Source of the DNA: a bacterium
GTDB lineage: Bacteria > B130-G9
Direction: 5' to 3'
DNA length: 9,423 nt
Assembly (NCBI GenBank): GCA_035527515.1
Contig: DATLAJ010000079.1
Location: 1 to 9,423 of the forward strand
Each line of letters opens with the position of its first letter. Position 1 is the stretch's first letter. Positions 1 to 5,990 of the stretch are shown one piece after another. Under the pieces are notes generated by a model. That model saw only the letters and a list, made by a program, of their open reading frames with translations. It was not told where the DNA came from and did not search any database. The position numbers and the translations under genes were made by a program.

Positions 1-555
1 CCTGGGTTGCTCTCTGCAAACTTGCCATTTTGTCCCTGTCGGGAAGCCAGCACCGCCGCGCCCCCTCAGGCCAGAGACCTTTACCTGCCTGATTATCTCC
101 TCCGGGCTCATCTCTAGTGCCTTGGCAAGCCCCATATAACCGTCAAACGCTATGTAGTCCTCGATTCTCTCCGGGTTGATCCTACCCCGGTTACGCAGAA
201 CAACCAGCCTCTGGTGCTTGAAGAACTCGATGTCCTTCATGGCGGGGATCGGCGACTTCTCCTTGGGCGGCGTGTACATCAAACTCGGCACCGGCCGACC
301 CTTCAGGCAGTGCTCCTCCACAAGAAAAGGTATGTCCTGAACACTCAGACGCCGGTAAAAAATCCCTTCAGGCTCGAACAGAACCAGAGGACCGTTCTCG
401 CAGAAACCGTTGCATCCAGTAGGGACGACCGCGATCTCTTCCTGCAAGTTATGCTTCTTAATCTCGGTTTTGAGCGCCTCCATAATGTCGAAGGCACCGG
501 CCGAGACACAGCCAGTGCCCGTGCACACAAGGATATGTGTTCTCTCAGGTTTCAA
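1..555 (-). CDS. nuoF: NuoF/HydB-like NADH-binding flavoprotein subunit of a hydrogenase, N-terminal part (runs off the left edge)
   Basis: This is the first 185 codons of a NuoF-family protein, the diaphorase subunit that carries FMN and binds NAD(H). The reading frame is open to the left edge. Residues 1-100 form a thioredoxin-like [2Fe-2S] domain with cysteines at 11, 16, 48 and 52 (CTGTGC and PTGCNGFC). The glycine-rich FMN-site motif [13 protein letters not shown] is at about 162-174. Complex I NuoF usually lacks the N-terminal ferredoxin domain, while hydrogenase subunits of the HydB/HndC type carry it, so a bifurcating or NAD-linked [FeFe] hydrogenase is the likelier home. The start is TTG at 555-553: an in-frame TAG lies six codons upstream, no ATG lies between, and AGAGGA sits 8 nt before the TTG. 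It follows the [2Fe-2S] gene by 67 nt. NADH-site and 4Fe-4S motifs would lie beyond the window. The family call is secure; the physiological partner is inferred. Confidence 0.93.
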   Translation of the reverse strand, partial: MKPERTHILVCTGTGCVSAGAFDIMEALKTEIKKHNLQEEIAVVPTGCNGFCENGPLVLFEPEGIFYRRLSVQDIPFLVEEHCLKGRPVPSLMYTPPKEKSPIPAMKDIEFFKHQRLVVLRNRGRINPERIEDYIAFDGYMGLAKALEMSPEEIIRQVKVSGLRGRGGAGFPTGTKWQVCREQPR

Positions 556-622
556 TGTTCTCTTCCTCTTCTAAATCTCAAGACAAGAATGCTTTCATCG
601 CTTGACGTTCAGCGCGTCGGAC

Positions 623-1006
623 TTAATACATCGATTCGGAGCCGACGCCAAGTGCATATTCTGGGACAGGCTCGCCGTTTAGAACATGCTCCTCGAATAT
701 CTTGGTTACCTTTTCTTTGTTTAGATCAATGTATTTGACGGGCGCTGTGTACCGGTATTCGACCGTCATCATGGGCTCGTGGCTGCACATGCCAGCGCAT
801 CCCGACGAAGTAATCATAACGTCCTGCACGTTGTGCTTCTCAACGAGGCGCAGGACCTGGTCCATGATCTCTCGTGCACCAGCCGCAATCCCGCAGGTGC
901 CCATGTGGATAGTCACCTTGGCTCTTGCCGTCCCCTCCCTGAGAAGGACAGTTCGTTTTGACTCGTCTCTGATCCTCTTCAGGTCCTGGATTTTCAGTTT
1001 GGCCAT
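623..1006 (-). CDS. Small thioredoxin-like (2Fe-2S) ferredoxin protein
   Basis: A 127-residue protein of the thioredoxin-like [2Fe-2S] ferredoxin class, often encoded directly before nuoF in [FeFe]-hydrogenase operons of anaerobes. It has a short charged N-terminal helix (residues 1-30), then the half-motif HMGTCGIAAGA (34-44) and SSGCAGMC (67-74). Only three motif cysteines are present (38, 70, 74). Aligned with the CTGTGC motif of the neighbouring NuoF, the first cysteine is His34 and the second is shifted by one position. The start at 1006 is preferred over the upstream start at 1027 because AAGGAG lies 7 nt before this ATG. The gene precedes nuoF by 67 nt on the same strand and is divergent from gdhA. 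It probably relays electrons in, or helps assemble, the NuoE/NuoF/HydA complex. A purely structural role is possible if the cluster site is degenerate. Confidence 0.88.
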   Translation of the reverse strand: MAKLKIQDLKRIRDESKRTVLLREGTARAKVTIHMGTCGIAAGAREIMDQVLRLVEKHNVQDVMITSSGCAGMCSHEPMMTVEYRYTAPVKYIDLNKEKVTKIFEEHVLNGEPVPEYALGVGSESMY

Positions 1007-1061
1007 TTCTTTGCTCCTTAAATACACTCTGAGTTGCGCAGTTACATTTGACGGGTTACTG

Positions 1062-1090
1062 TATATATACGTTATCTCTCAGCTGTTCAA
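1062..1090 (-). promoter_or_regulatory. Candidate sigma-70 promoter for the (2Fe-2S)-nuoF unit
   Basis: Read on the minus strand, TTGAAC (1090-1085) is followed after 17 nt by TATATA (1067-1062), within an AT-rich TATATATACA stretch. This places a start site about 50 nt before the (2Fe-2S) gene. The spacing is ideal, the -35 element is imperfect and the -10 element matches four of six bases. It would give the left-hand hydrogenase genes a promoter of their own now that gdhA separates them from the main operon. This is a by-eye match without experimental support. Confidence 0.4.
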
Positions 1091-1167
1091 GCATTATCCG
1101 TCAGCTCATTGAAGCAACCGCATCGCATCAAACTTGACTTTGGGCCTGAAGTTCCTGCTACACTTTC

Positions 1168-1195
1168 TTGTTGATCGATTTTTTCCTGTTATAGT
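1168..1195 (+). promoter_or_regulatory. Candidate sigma-70 promoter for gdhA
   Basis: TTGTTG (1168-1173), a 16-nt spacer and TATAGT (1190-1195) resemble a sigma-70 promoter with a weak -35 and a good -10 (five of six). Transcription would start near 1202, just ahead of the Shine-Dalgarno sequence of the short leader ORF. An alternative is TTGACT (1134-1139) with TACACT (1159-1164), but its spacing of 19 nt is long. Confidence 0.33.
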
Positions 1196-1218
1196 TCGAT
1201 GTTGGTGTTTGGGAGGCG

Positions 1219-1255
1219 CAGTAACATGCATCCTTCAGAAGGACCTTTGTTACTG
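1219..1255 (+). promoter_or_regulatory. Nested inverted repeat / hairpin in the gdhA leader
   Basis: A perfect 8-bp inverted repeat, CAGTAACA (1219-1226) and TGTTACTG (1248-1255), encloses a second one, TCCTT (1231-1235) and AAGGA (1239-1243), around a CAG loop. As RNA this gives an 8-bp stem, a symmetric 4x4 internal loop, a 5-bp stem and a triloop. The ATG of the leader ORF lies at the end of the 5' arm. It could be an RNA element controlling translation of the leader and gdhA, or a DNA operator. No T-run follows, so a simple terminator is unlikely. Confidence 0.5.
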
Positions 1256-1270
1256 AATCATTCGAGTTGA
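1226..1270 (+). CDS. Putative 14-residue leader peptide upstream of gdhA
   Basis: A short ORF, MHPSEGPLLLNHSS, starts with ATG at 1226 and has the best ribosome binding site in the intergenic region: GGGAGG at 1211-1216, 9 nt before the ATG. Its TGA stop (1268-1270) overlaps the candidate TTG start of gdhA (1267-1269) in a TTGA arrangement, like the ATGA couplings elsewhere in this window. It contains three consecutive leucine codons (TTG TTA CTG), and most of it lies in the nested inverted repeat at 1219-1255. gdhA has no good Shine-Dalgarno sequence of its own, so translation of this ORF may bring ribosomes to gdhA or control it by attenuation. It could be a chance ORF; that it is translated is inference. 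Confidence 0.45.
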   Translation: MHPSEGPLLLNHSS

Positions 1271-2559
1271 ACCCCAAACCTATGGCCAGCATGGAGTATG
1301 TGATGGCGAAGGCTTTTCTCGAAATAACGTTGCAGCATCTGGACGATGCCGCAAAGAAGGTCGATCTGGACCCAAACTGCTACGTGCTGATGAGACAGCC
1401 GGAGCGCGAGCTCACGGTTGCGGTACCGGTGAGGAGGGATGACGGGCACGTAGAGGTCTTCACCGGGTATCGAGTTCAACACTCCAGCTCAAGGGGCCCT
1501 TGTAAAGGTGGGGTCAGGTATCATCCTGATGTGACTCTGGACGAGGTCAAGGCGCTGGCCATGTTGATGACCTGGAAGTGCGCAGTCGTCAATATCCCTT
1601 ACGGCGGGTCCAAGGGCGCTGTTCGATGTGACCCGACGAAGATGTCGCTAAGGGAGCTGGTTCGTCTGACGAGGCGCTACACGGTGATGATTATGCCAAT
1701 CATCGGTCGGCAGAAGGACATTCCGGCGCCCGACGTCGGGACGAGCGAGGACACGATGGGGTGGATGATGGACACTGTCAGCATGTTCCAGGGCCAGACG
1801 GTTCTGGACATGGTTACCGGCAAACCCGTTAGCCTCGGCGGATCGCTTGGCAGGCGCGACGCCACTGGTCGAGGCGTCATGATCTCCACGCTGGAGCTTC
1901 TCAAGAGGTTCAAGCGAAGCCTCTCGACAACAACCGTGGCCGTGCAGGGGTTTGGGAATGTTGGCTCGGTGGCGGCAGACCTTCTGGCCGAGAAGGGATG
2001 CAAAGTTGTTGCTGTTAGCGACGTGACCGGAGCATATTACAATCCCAAGGGCCTAGACATAAAGGAGATGATCGAGCACGCCAACAAACACACATTCAAG
2101 CTCATCGAAGGGTACAAAAGCGAGGGGACAAGCAGTATTTCCAACGAGGAACTGCTCAATCTCGATGTCGATGTGCTTCTGCCCTGCGCCTTGGAGAGAC
2201 AGATAGTCGAGAGGAACGTAGCGGACGTGAAGGCCAAGTTCATAGTTGAGGGCGCAAACGGCCCTGTTAGCGGGGATGCCGAAAAAATACTACGGGAGAA
2301 AGGGACCATTGTAGTTCCGGACATTCTTGCCAATAGCGGCGGCGTCATAGTCTCTTACTTCGAGTGGGTGCAGGATATTCAGGTCTTCTTCTGGGACCTA
2401 GACCAGATCAACTATCACCTCAAGCGACTGATGGTTGGGGCCTTCAACGACGTTTGGGAGCTTGCGCAGAAGGAGAAGGTGGATATGAGGATGGCCGCCT
2501 ACATGATCGCCATCAAGAGAGTTGCTAACGCCATACACCAGAGGCGCATCTTCCCCTAG
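1267..2559 (+). CDS. gdhA: Glutamate dehydrogenase (Glu/Leu/Phe/Val dehydrogenase family)
   Basis: A full-length cytoplasmic enzyme (430 residues; family members are usually about 410-450) that interconverts glutamate and 2-oxoglutarate plus ammonia using NAD(P)(H). The N-terminal substrate domain has the expected lysines at K80 (GPCKGGVRYHP), K104 (MTWKCAVVN) and the catalytic K116 (PYGGSKGA), plus the catalytic aspartate D156 (PAPDVGT). The Rossmann domain starts at about residue 190 (SLGGSLGRRDATGRGV) and has the dinucleotide motif GFGNVG at 228-233, with D252 at the end of the next strand. The C-terminal part has the normal EGANGP and LANSGGV motifs. The start is uncertain: TTG at 1267 overlaps the stop of a short leader ORF, while ATG at 1282 and 1291 are in frame, and none has a good Shine-Dalgarno sequence. 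It is the only long plus-strand gene, convergent with the hydrogenase operon and divergent from the (2Fe-2S) gene. Cofactor preference cannot be read safely. Confidence 0.96.
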   Translation: MNPKPMASMEYVMAKAFLEITLQHLDDAAKKVDLDPNCYVLMRQPERELTVAVPVRRDDGHVEVFTGYRVQHSSSRGPCKGGVRYHPDVTLDEVKALAMLMTWKCAVVNIPYGGSKGAVRCDPTKMSLRELVRLTRRYTVMIMPIIGRQKDIPAPDVGTSEDTMGWMMDTVSMFQGQTVLDMVTGKPVSLGGSLGRRDATGRGVMISTLELLKRFKRSLSTTTVAVQGFGNVGSVAADLLAEKGCKVVAVSDVTGAYYNPKGLDIKEMIEHANKHTFKLIEGYKSEGTSSISNEELLNLDVDVLLPCALERQIVERNVADVKAKFIVEGANGPVSGDAEKILREKGTIVVPDILANSGGVIVSYFEWVQDIQVFFWDLDQINYHLKRLMVGAFNDVWELAQKEKVDMRMAAYMIAIKRVANAIHQRRIFP

Positions 2560-2600
2560 GGATAGCTCTCCGGGAGGGCCGACGACTACATTCTATCCAT

Positions 2601-3146
2601 CTATTTAGCACGTATTCTATCTATCTGATTCTCAAGGATTTCCCGAATCAATCGAATGGTTCTGGCGTCGCTCAAGAGCTGGCCTCCTGTCATCTTTCTC
2701 ACATCCCTTGTGTCGAACGTGCATGTCTGAACTCCTTTTTTGTGCACGTATGTGAAGTCTATCCCAGGTGCGCCGAAGACCAGCGAGAGCATCGTTGATT
2801 TCATATCCCCCAGAGGCATTCTGTCGATGCTGCTTAGGACAAAGCTCGCCGTTACCGTGGTGCCCCTGCCGGGAACCGACTCTACCTCAAGGCCCCCTCC
2901 TGTCTCTTTGGCTGCCTGGGAGATAAGCGCAAGTCCCAGACCGACCTCTTTGTCCTGCTTCGTCGTCATAAACGGGTCAGTAACCTTGCCCAGCATCTCG
3001 CTGTCCATTGCTTTGCCGTTGTCGATGATCTCGATAGTCATCAGGTCCCTCTCGAGGTCCTCCGTGACGTGTATCTCGATCCGTGTTGCCCCAGCCGCCA
3101 CAGAGTTCTGAACAATGTCAAGCACATGAATCGAGAGTTCAAGCAT
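2601..3146 (-). CDS. Stand-alone HATPase_c (GHKL) ATP-binding protein
   Basis: A 181-residue protein made largely of one histidine-kinase-type ATP-binding fold. The N box is at residues 7-20 (HVLDIVQNSVAAGA, with D10 and N14), the G1 box is DNGKAM (42-47), the F box is DPFMTT (57-62), and the G2 box is GLGLALI (69-75), followed by GRGT at 93-96. There is no dimerisation/phospho-acceptor histidine domain, no sensor and no membrane segment, so it is not a complete sensor kinase. The second glycine of the usual DxGxG is Ala46. About 75 further residues (107-181) are unassigned and may bind a partner. The start at 3146 is chosen because the protein then begins directly at the N box and lies 10 nt after the PHP stop; AGGAGG is 22 nt upstream, further than usual. 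Last gene of the operon. It may be a protein kinase or switch acting on a DRTGG or hydrogenase partner; this is inferred. Confidence 0.85.
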   Translation of the reverse strand: MLELSIHVLDIVQNSVAAGATRIEIHVTEDLERDLMTIEIIDNGKAMDSEMLGKVTDPFMTTKQDKEVGLGLALISQAAKETGGGLEVESVPGRGTTVTASFVLSSIDRMPLGDMKSTMLSLVFGAPGIDFTYVHKKGVQTCTFDTRDVRKMTGGQLLSDARTIRLIREILENQIDRIRAK

Positions 3147-3156
3147 CAGCAGAGTC

Positions 3157-3894
3157 TCAGCTAATGAGCCTCCTACCTGAGATACCCTTAAGGGCCATCT
3201 TGAGCTCAGAAATGGTCGGGGCCTCGACCTCAAATGTAGTAGTCATCCGGCCTATGTCATCCGGATAATGGGCGTCCGAGTCATAAGCCACCGGAAAGTC
3301 AATGGAACAGCCAAACCTCTTGGCAACCTGGAGAAGCGAGACGTCACTCGTTATCTCGACCGCATCGATCGCCAGGTTCTCAGGTATGAAGCCTAGCTGA
3401 TACAGCAGGCCGAAACGTTCCCTTTGTATGTGTGCTGCGATACACAAGCCGCCCAAAGCATGAATGGACGAGGCAACGCGATCAACGGCCAGGTTCGTAG
3501 CCCCTATCAGCAGCCTCTTGTTCTCCTCAATCACATAGTCGTCCTTGTCAACGACATACTGATACCCGAACAACTTCTCATCGTTCTTGCCGGGCGTTAG
3601 ATGCTCATAAACGATCTCCTGAATAGCCAGTGCGGATTGGCAGCTGTCGAACAGCCCAAGCAGATGAACCTCCTCCTCCGTGGTTATCTCAATGCCTGGC
3701 AGCACAGATAGCGGCAGAGCTTCGGCAGCAGCGATCGTTGCCTCAACGTTTTGGGTGGAATTGTGATCAGTGATGGCGATCAGTCCGAGCCCTCGATCAA
3801 GTGCCCGCTTGACTATCGTTTTGGGCGTCATCAGATCGTCGGCACAAGGCGAGAGACAGGTATGGATGTGAAGGTCAGCGCGAAGCCGCATCAT
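3157..3894 (-). CDS. PHP-domain metal-dependent phosphoesterase
   Basis: A 245-residue PHP-family hydrolase of the size and layout of TrpH/YciV-like phosphoesterases, some of which act on nucleotide 3',5'-bisphosphates or RNA ends. The metal ligands appear complete: H9 and H11 (DLHIHT), D43-H44 (ITDHNS), E69 (PGIE), H77 (EEVHLLG), H155 (AAH) and D207/H209 (DSDAH). No signal peptide is seen, so it is cytoplasmic. The start overlaps the stop of the preceding DRTGG gene (ATGATG; either ATG is possible), which implies coupled translation. Family members are frequently located among [FeFe]-hydrogenase accessory genes of anaerobes, but their substrate there is not established. It may hydrolyse a phosphorylated signal made within this cassette; that is inference. 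Confidence 0.9.
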   Translation of the reverse strand: MMRLRADLHIHTCLSPCADDLMTPKTIVKRALDRGLGLIAITDHNSTQNVEATIAAAEALPLSVLPGIEITTEEEVHLLGLFDSCQSALAIQEIVYEHLTPGKNDEKLFGYQYVVDKDDYVIEENKRLLIGATNLAVDRVASSIHALGGLCIAAHIQRERFGLLYQLGFIPENLAIDAVEITSDVSLLQVAKRFGCSIDFPVAYDSDAHYPDDIGRMTTTFEVEAPTISELKMALKGISGRRLIS

Positions 3895-4238
3895 TTCGCC
3901 GCGCGCTTCAGCCCCATCAAATATAGCTTGCCCGCAATCTCATAGGACGAGAGCCCCGTCGTGAGTATTGGTATCTTATGTTCCTCAGCCTTCTTGAGCG
4001 TCTCCGGCTCGGGGACCCTCCCGTTGACCACTATGACGCCAGAGAGTCCCTTGAACTCCGCGACGGCAGTTATGTTGGGGTGTATGTGAATCGTCAGCCA
4101 GATGTATCCCTCGGCTGAGTTAGCCATTACGTCGCTGAGAATGTCACCGGTGTAACATCCTCTTACCTCGCAATCGAGGTCGCAGCTCTTTGTGCGAGGC
4201 TGAAGCCCAAGCTCTTCAATGATTTCTGAAAGTCTCAT
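3891..4238 (-). CDS. DRTGG-domain protein (second copy)
   Basis: A 115-residue protein consisting of a single DRTGG-type domain, a small alpha/beta module best known beside CBS domains and in phosphotransacetylase-related proteins; its ligand is not known. Recognisable features are the YTGDILSDVMANS segment (29-41), then LTIHIHPNITAVA, LSGVIVVNGRVPE and KIPILTTGLSSYEIAGKL. It overlaps the hydrogenase gene before it by 4 nt (ATGA) and the PHP gene after it. AGGA lies 10 nt before the ATG. It is clearly paralogous to the protein encoded at 5991-6398, sharing LSGVI and the C-terminal E-x-x-x-KL/KI-x-x-G pattern. A role as a small-molecule sensor or regulatory partner of the neighbouring hydrogenase-like protein is inferred from context only. 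Confidence 0.85.
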   Translation of the reverse strand: MRLSEIIEELGLQPRTKSCDLDCEVRGCYTGDILSDVMANSAEGYIWLTIHIHPNITAVAEFKGLSGVIVVNGRVPEPETLKKAEEHKIPILTTGLSSYEIAGKLYLMGLKRAAK

Positions 4239-5554
4239 CTCTTCCGAGTCCTCTTTAGTTCCGCGATACGGCCGCCAGCCGGCCCTGACTTTAGGAAGAT
4301 ACAGTCCTCAATACTGGCATGTCCCCGAACAATATCGTCCGCCAGCGTTTTGCAGTCTGGTGCGCCACATGCAGCACAGTTCTTGCCCGGAAGACTCCGA
4401 GCAATCTGCTCCCTGAGCCTCATCTTGCCAATAGCGAGCGAGGTATCGCTGTCCAAGGCCGGAATGGCTTGGGGGCGGATTTTACTGGCAAGCCTGAAGT
4501 AGTTCCTCTCGTATTCCTCAAGGTCCGTCATCTCCTCTACTTTCAGCTTGCGGCCAAATAGCTTGATGAACGAGCTGATCGTATTGCTGGCGATGTAGCG
4601 GTTTTGGACAGTCAGCGGGCCGCCTATGCAACCACCAGGGCAAATCTGACATTCCAGATACTTGATGTCCTTAAGCTTGCCTCGCTCGACAGCTTTTAGA
4701 ATGTTGAACGTCTCCTTGACACCGGAGACGGCTAGACTCGCCTCAATCCCGAGCGCGGCGACCTCGCCGCCACTCCTGCCAAAATTGATGCCAGCTCCAG
4801 ATGACCTATGCAGAGGTTGGTCTCTCTTTTCGGTTTTAGAATCCTTCAAGGCGCCGAGCAACGACCCATAAACCTCCGAGATGCCAAGAGCGCCATCGAG
4901 GAAAGACCTCTCCTCGGTTGGTGGGTTGGCCATAGCCGCCAGCTTGGCAAGACAAGGTGTGATGTGTATGACGCCTATTTCGCTCTCCTCGATACCGAGC
5001 CTCTTGTGGACGTCAAACTTGATTGCCTTCGCTGCTATCTCTCGAGGCGCCCTAAAAGGCAGAATCAGCTCCGTCAAATCTGGAAACATAAGCTGAATTA
5101 GCCTGGTAACAGCCGGGCACACGGGAGAAATAAAAGGGTCACCAGAGTAGTTCTCTTCGATGAATTTCTTCACGTCTGAAAAAACAAGCTCGCATGTGAA
5201 GGCCTTGTCGTAAGCATGGTCGAAACCAAGCTCCAACAAAGCTCCCAGAACGCTCTCCGGCATCGTGTTCGGGCCAAACTGTGAGTAAAGCGCCGGTGAC
5301 GGGAGGACGACTTTGTATTTGAACCTAGTCAGGTCCATATATGTTGTCGTAACCGGGATGATCGCTCGGCGAGGGCAGACACGAAAGCACTCGCCGCAGT
5401 CGATACATCTTTCTGGCAGAACCCGGGCAACTCCTCCTCTAACACGAATGGCCTTGGCGGGACATGCTTTTATGCACTCCACGCATCCGTTGCAGCGCGA
5501 CTCATCAATCCTGAGCGCGTGGTGGATGTCCTTAGCTGTTGGACCTGGCACCAT
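4235..5554 (-). CDS. [FeFe]-hydrogenase-like protein, putative sensory (group D-like), with C-terminal Fe-S domain
   Basis: A 439-residue soluble iron-sulfur protein. Residues 15-65 hold two [4Fe-4S] ferredoxin motifs (C21/24/27/31 and C50/53/56/60). The hydrogenase large-subunit domain follows with H-cluster cysteines C146 (SPVCPAV), C201 (TPCLAK), C305 and C309 (CPGGC). Residues 393-418 carry CX2CX4CX16C (C393, C396, C401, C418), the PF04060-type Fe-S motif. The usual TSCCP motif reads SPVCP, so the proton-relay cysteine is valine; the MPC methionine is Thr199; the L3 methionine is Gln303. Lys204, which contacts a cyanide ligand in catalytic enzymes, is kept. These changes and the C-terminal cluster match what is known of putative sensory group D hydrogenases such as Thermoanaerobacter mathranii HydS. 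It has no PAS domain. The ORF overlaps the preceding ATPase gene by 23 nt and the following DRTGG gene by 4 nt. It likely senses H2 or redox state with low turnover; the sensing role is inferred. Confidence 0.92.
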   Translation of the reverse strand: MVPGPTAKDIHHALRIDESRCNGCVECIKACPAKAIRVRGGVARVLPERCIDCGECFRVCPRRAIIPVTTTYMDLTRFKYKVVLPSPALYSQFGPNTMPESVLGALLELGFDHAYDKAFTCELVFSDVKKFIEENYSGDPFISPVCPAVTRLIQLMFPDLTELILPFRAPREIAAKAIKFDVHKRLGIEESEIGVIHITPCLAKLAAMANPPTEERSFLDGALGISEVYGSLLGALKDSKTEKRDQPLHRSSGAGINFGRSGGEVAALGIEASLAVSGVKETFNILKAVERGKLKDIKYLECQICPGGCIGGPLTVQNRYIASNTISSFIKLFGRKLKVEEMTDLEEYERNYFRLASKIRPQAIPALDSDTSLAIGKMRLREQIARSLPGKNCAACGAPDCKTLADDIVRGHASIEDCIFLKSGPAGGRIAELKRTRKR

Positions 5555-5981
5555 TGGCCTCGATGACTATATGGACCTTTGTTCCTTTGCCCACGGTGGA
5601 GGTTATCTGCATTTTATCACTGTTCTTCTTTATATTTGAAAGGCCCATGCCGGCTCCAAAGCCCATTTCTCTTATCTCCGGCGTTGCGGTGGAGTAGCCA
5701 TTCTGCATCGCTAGCTCGACATCCGGGATGCCTTGTCCATGGTCATCAGCGAAGATCATTATTGCATCCGGCGTAACAGTCATGGCCAGCGTGCCGCGTT
5801 CGGCATACAAAACCATGTTCATCTCCGCTTCATAAGCCGCGATGCCCGCCCGGCGAACAACCCCCGGCGGAAACGCTAATTCCCTGAGGGCTTCCACAAT
5901 CTGACAGGAAGCCTCACCGGCCCTGACGAAGTCTCCACCCTGTATCTCAAATCCTTGACTGAAGACAATATTGTCTTTCAT
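5532..5981 (-). CDS. Anti-sigma factor / RsbT-RsbW-like serine/threonine kinase-type ATPase
   Basis: A 149-residue stand-alone GHKL ATPase of the HATPase_c_2 (RsbW/SpoIIAB/RsbT) class. The N box reads EAEMN (E51, N55), the G1 box DDHGQGI (79-85) with D80-G82-G84, and the G2 region GFGAGMGLSNIKK lies at about 107-119. The typical GKGT ending follows. Members bind ATP and either sequester sigma factors or phosphorylate small STAS-domain antagonists; no sigma factor or STAS gene is visible in this window. The start at 5981 is 9 nt after the stop of the first DRTGG gene, with only a weak Shine-Dalgarno sequence, so coupling is likely. Its end overlaps the hydrogenase gene by 23 nt. Its place directly before the sensory-type hydrogenase suggests a matched sensor and output pair, but its target is unknown. 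Confidence 0.9.
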   Translation of the reverse strand: MKDNIVFSQGFEIQGGDFVRAGEASCQIVEALRELAFPPGVVRRAGIAAYEAEMNMVLYAERGTLAMTVTPDAIMIFADDHGQGIPDVELAMQNGYSTATPEIREMGFGAGMGLSNIKKNSDKMQITSTVGKGTKVHIVIEANGARSNS

Positions 5982-5990
5982 CCAGCGGGT

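Noticed and set aside
214-738. Plus-strand ORF of 174 codons
   Set aside because: It is the antisense shadow of the NuoF-like gene and the end of the (2Fe-2S) gene, both of which carry clear family motifs on the minus strand; the plus-strand translation has no recognisable domain.
1219-1255. Reading the gdhA leader inverted repeat as a Rex or other known operator
   Set aside because: The arms CAGTAACA/TGTTACTG with a 21-nt gap do not match the TTGTTAA-type Rex box or another operator I can recall with confidence, so I report only the structure.
2565-2579. Short GC-rich hairpin (six pairs, three-base loop) just after gdhA
   Set aside because: No T-run follows on either strand and one pair is a G-U wobble, so it is not a convincing intrinsic terminator.
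4808-5101. Plus-strand ORF of 97 codons within the hydrogenase gene
   Set aside because: It is a shadow frame opposite the conserved H-cluster domain, with no domain or ribosome binding site.
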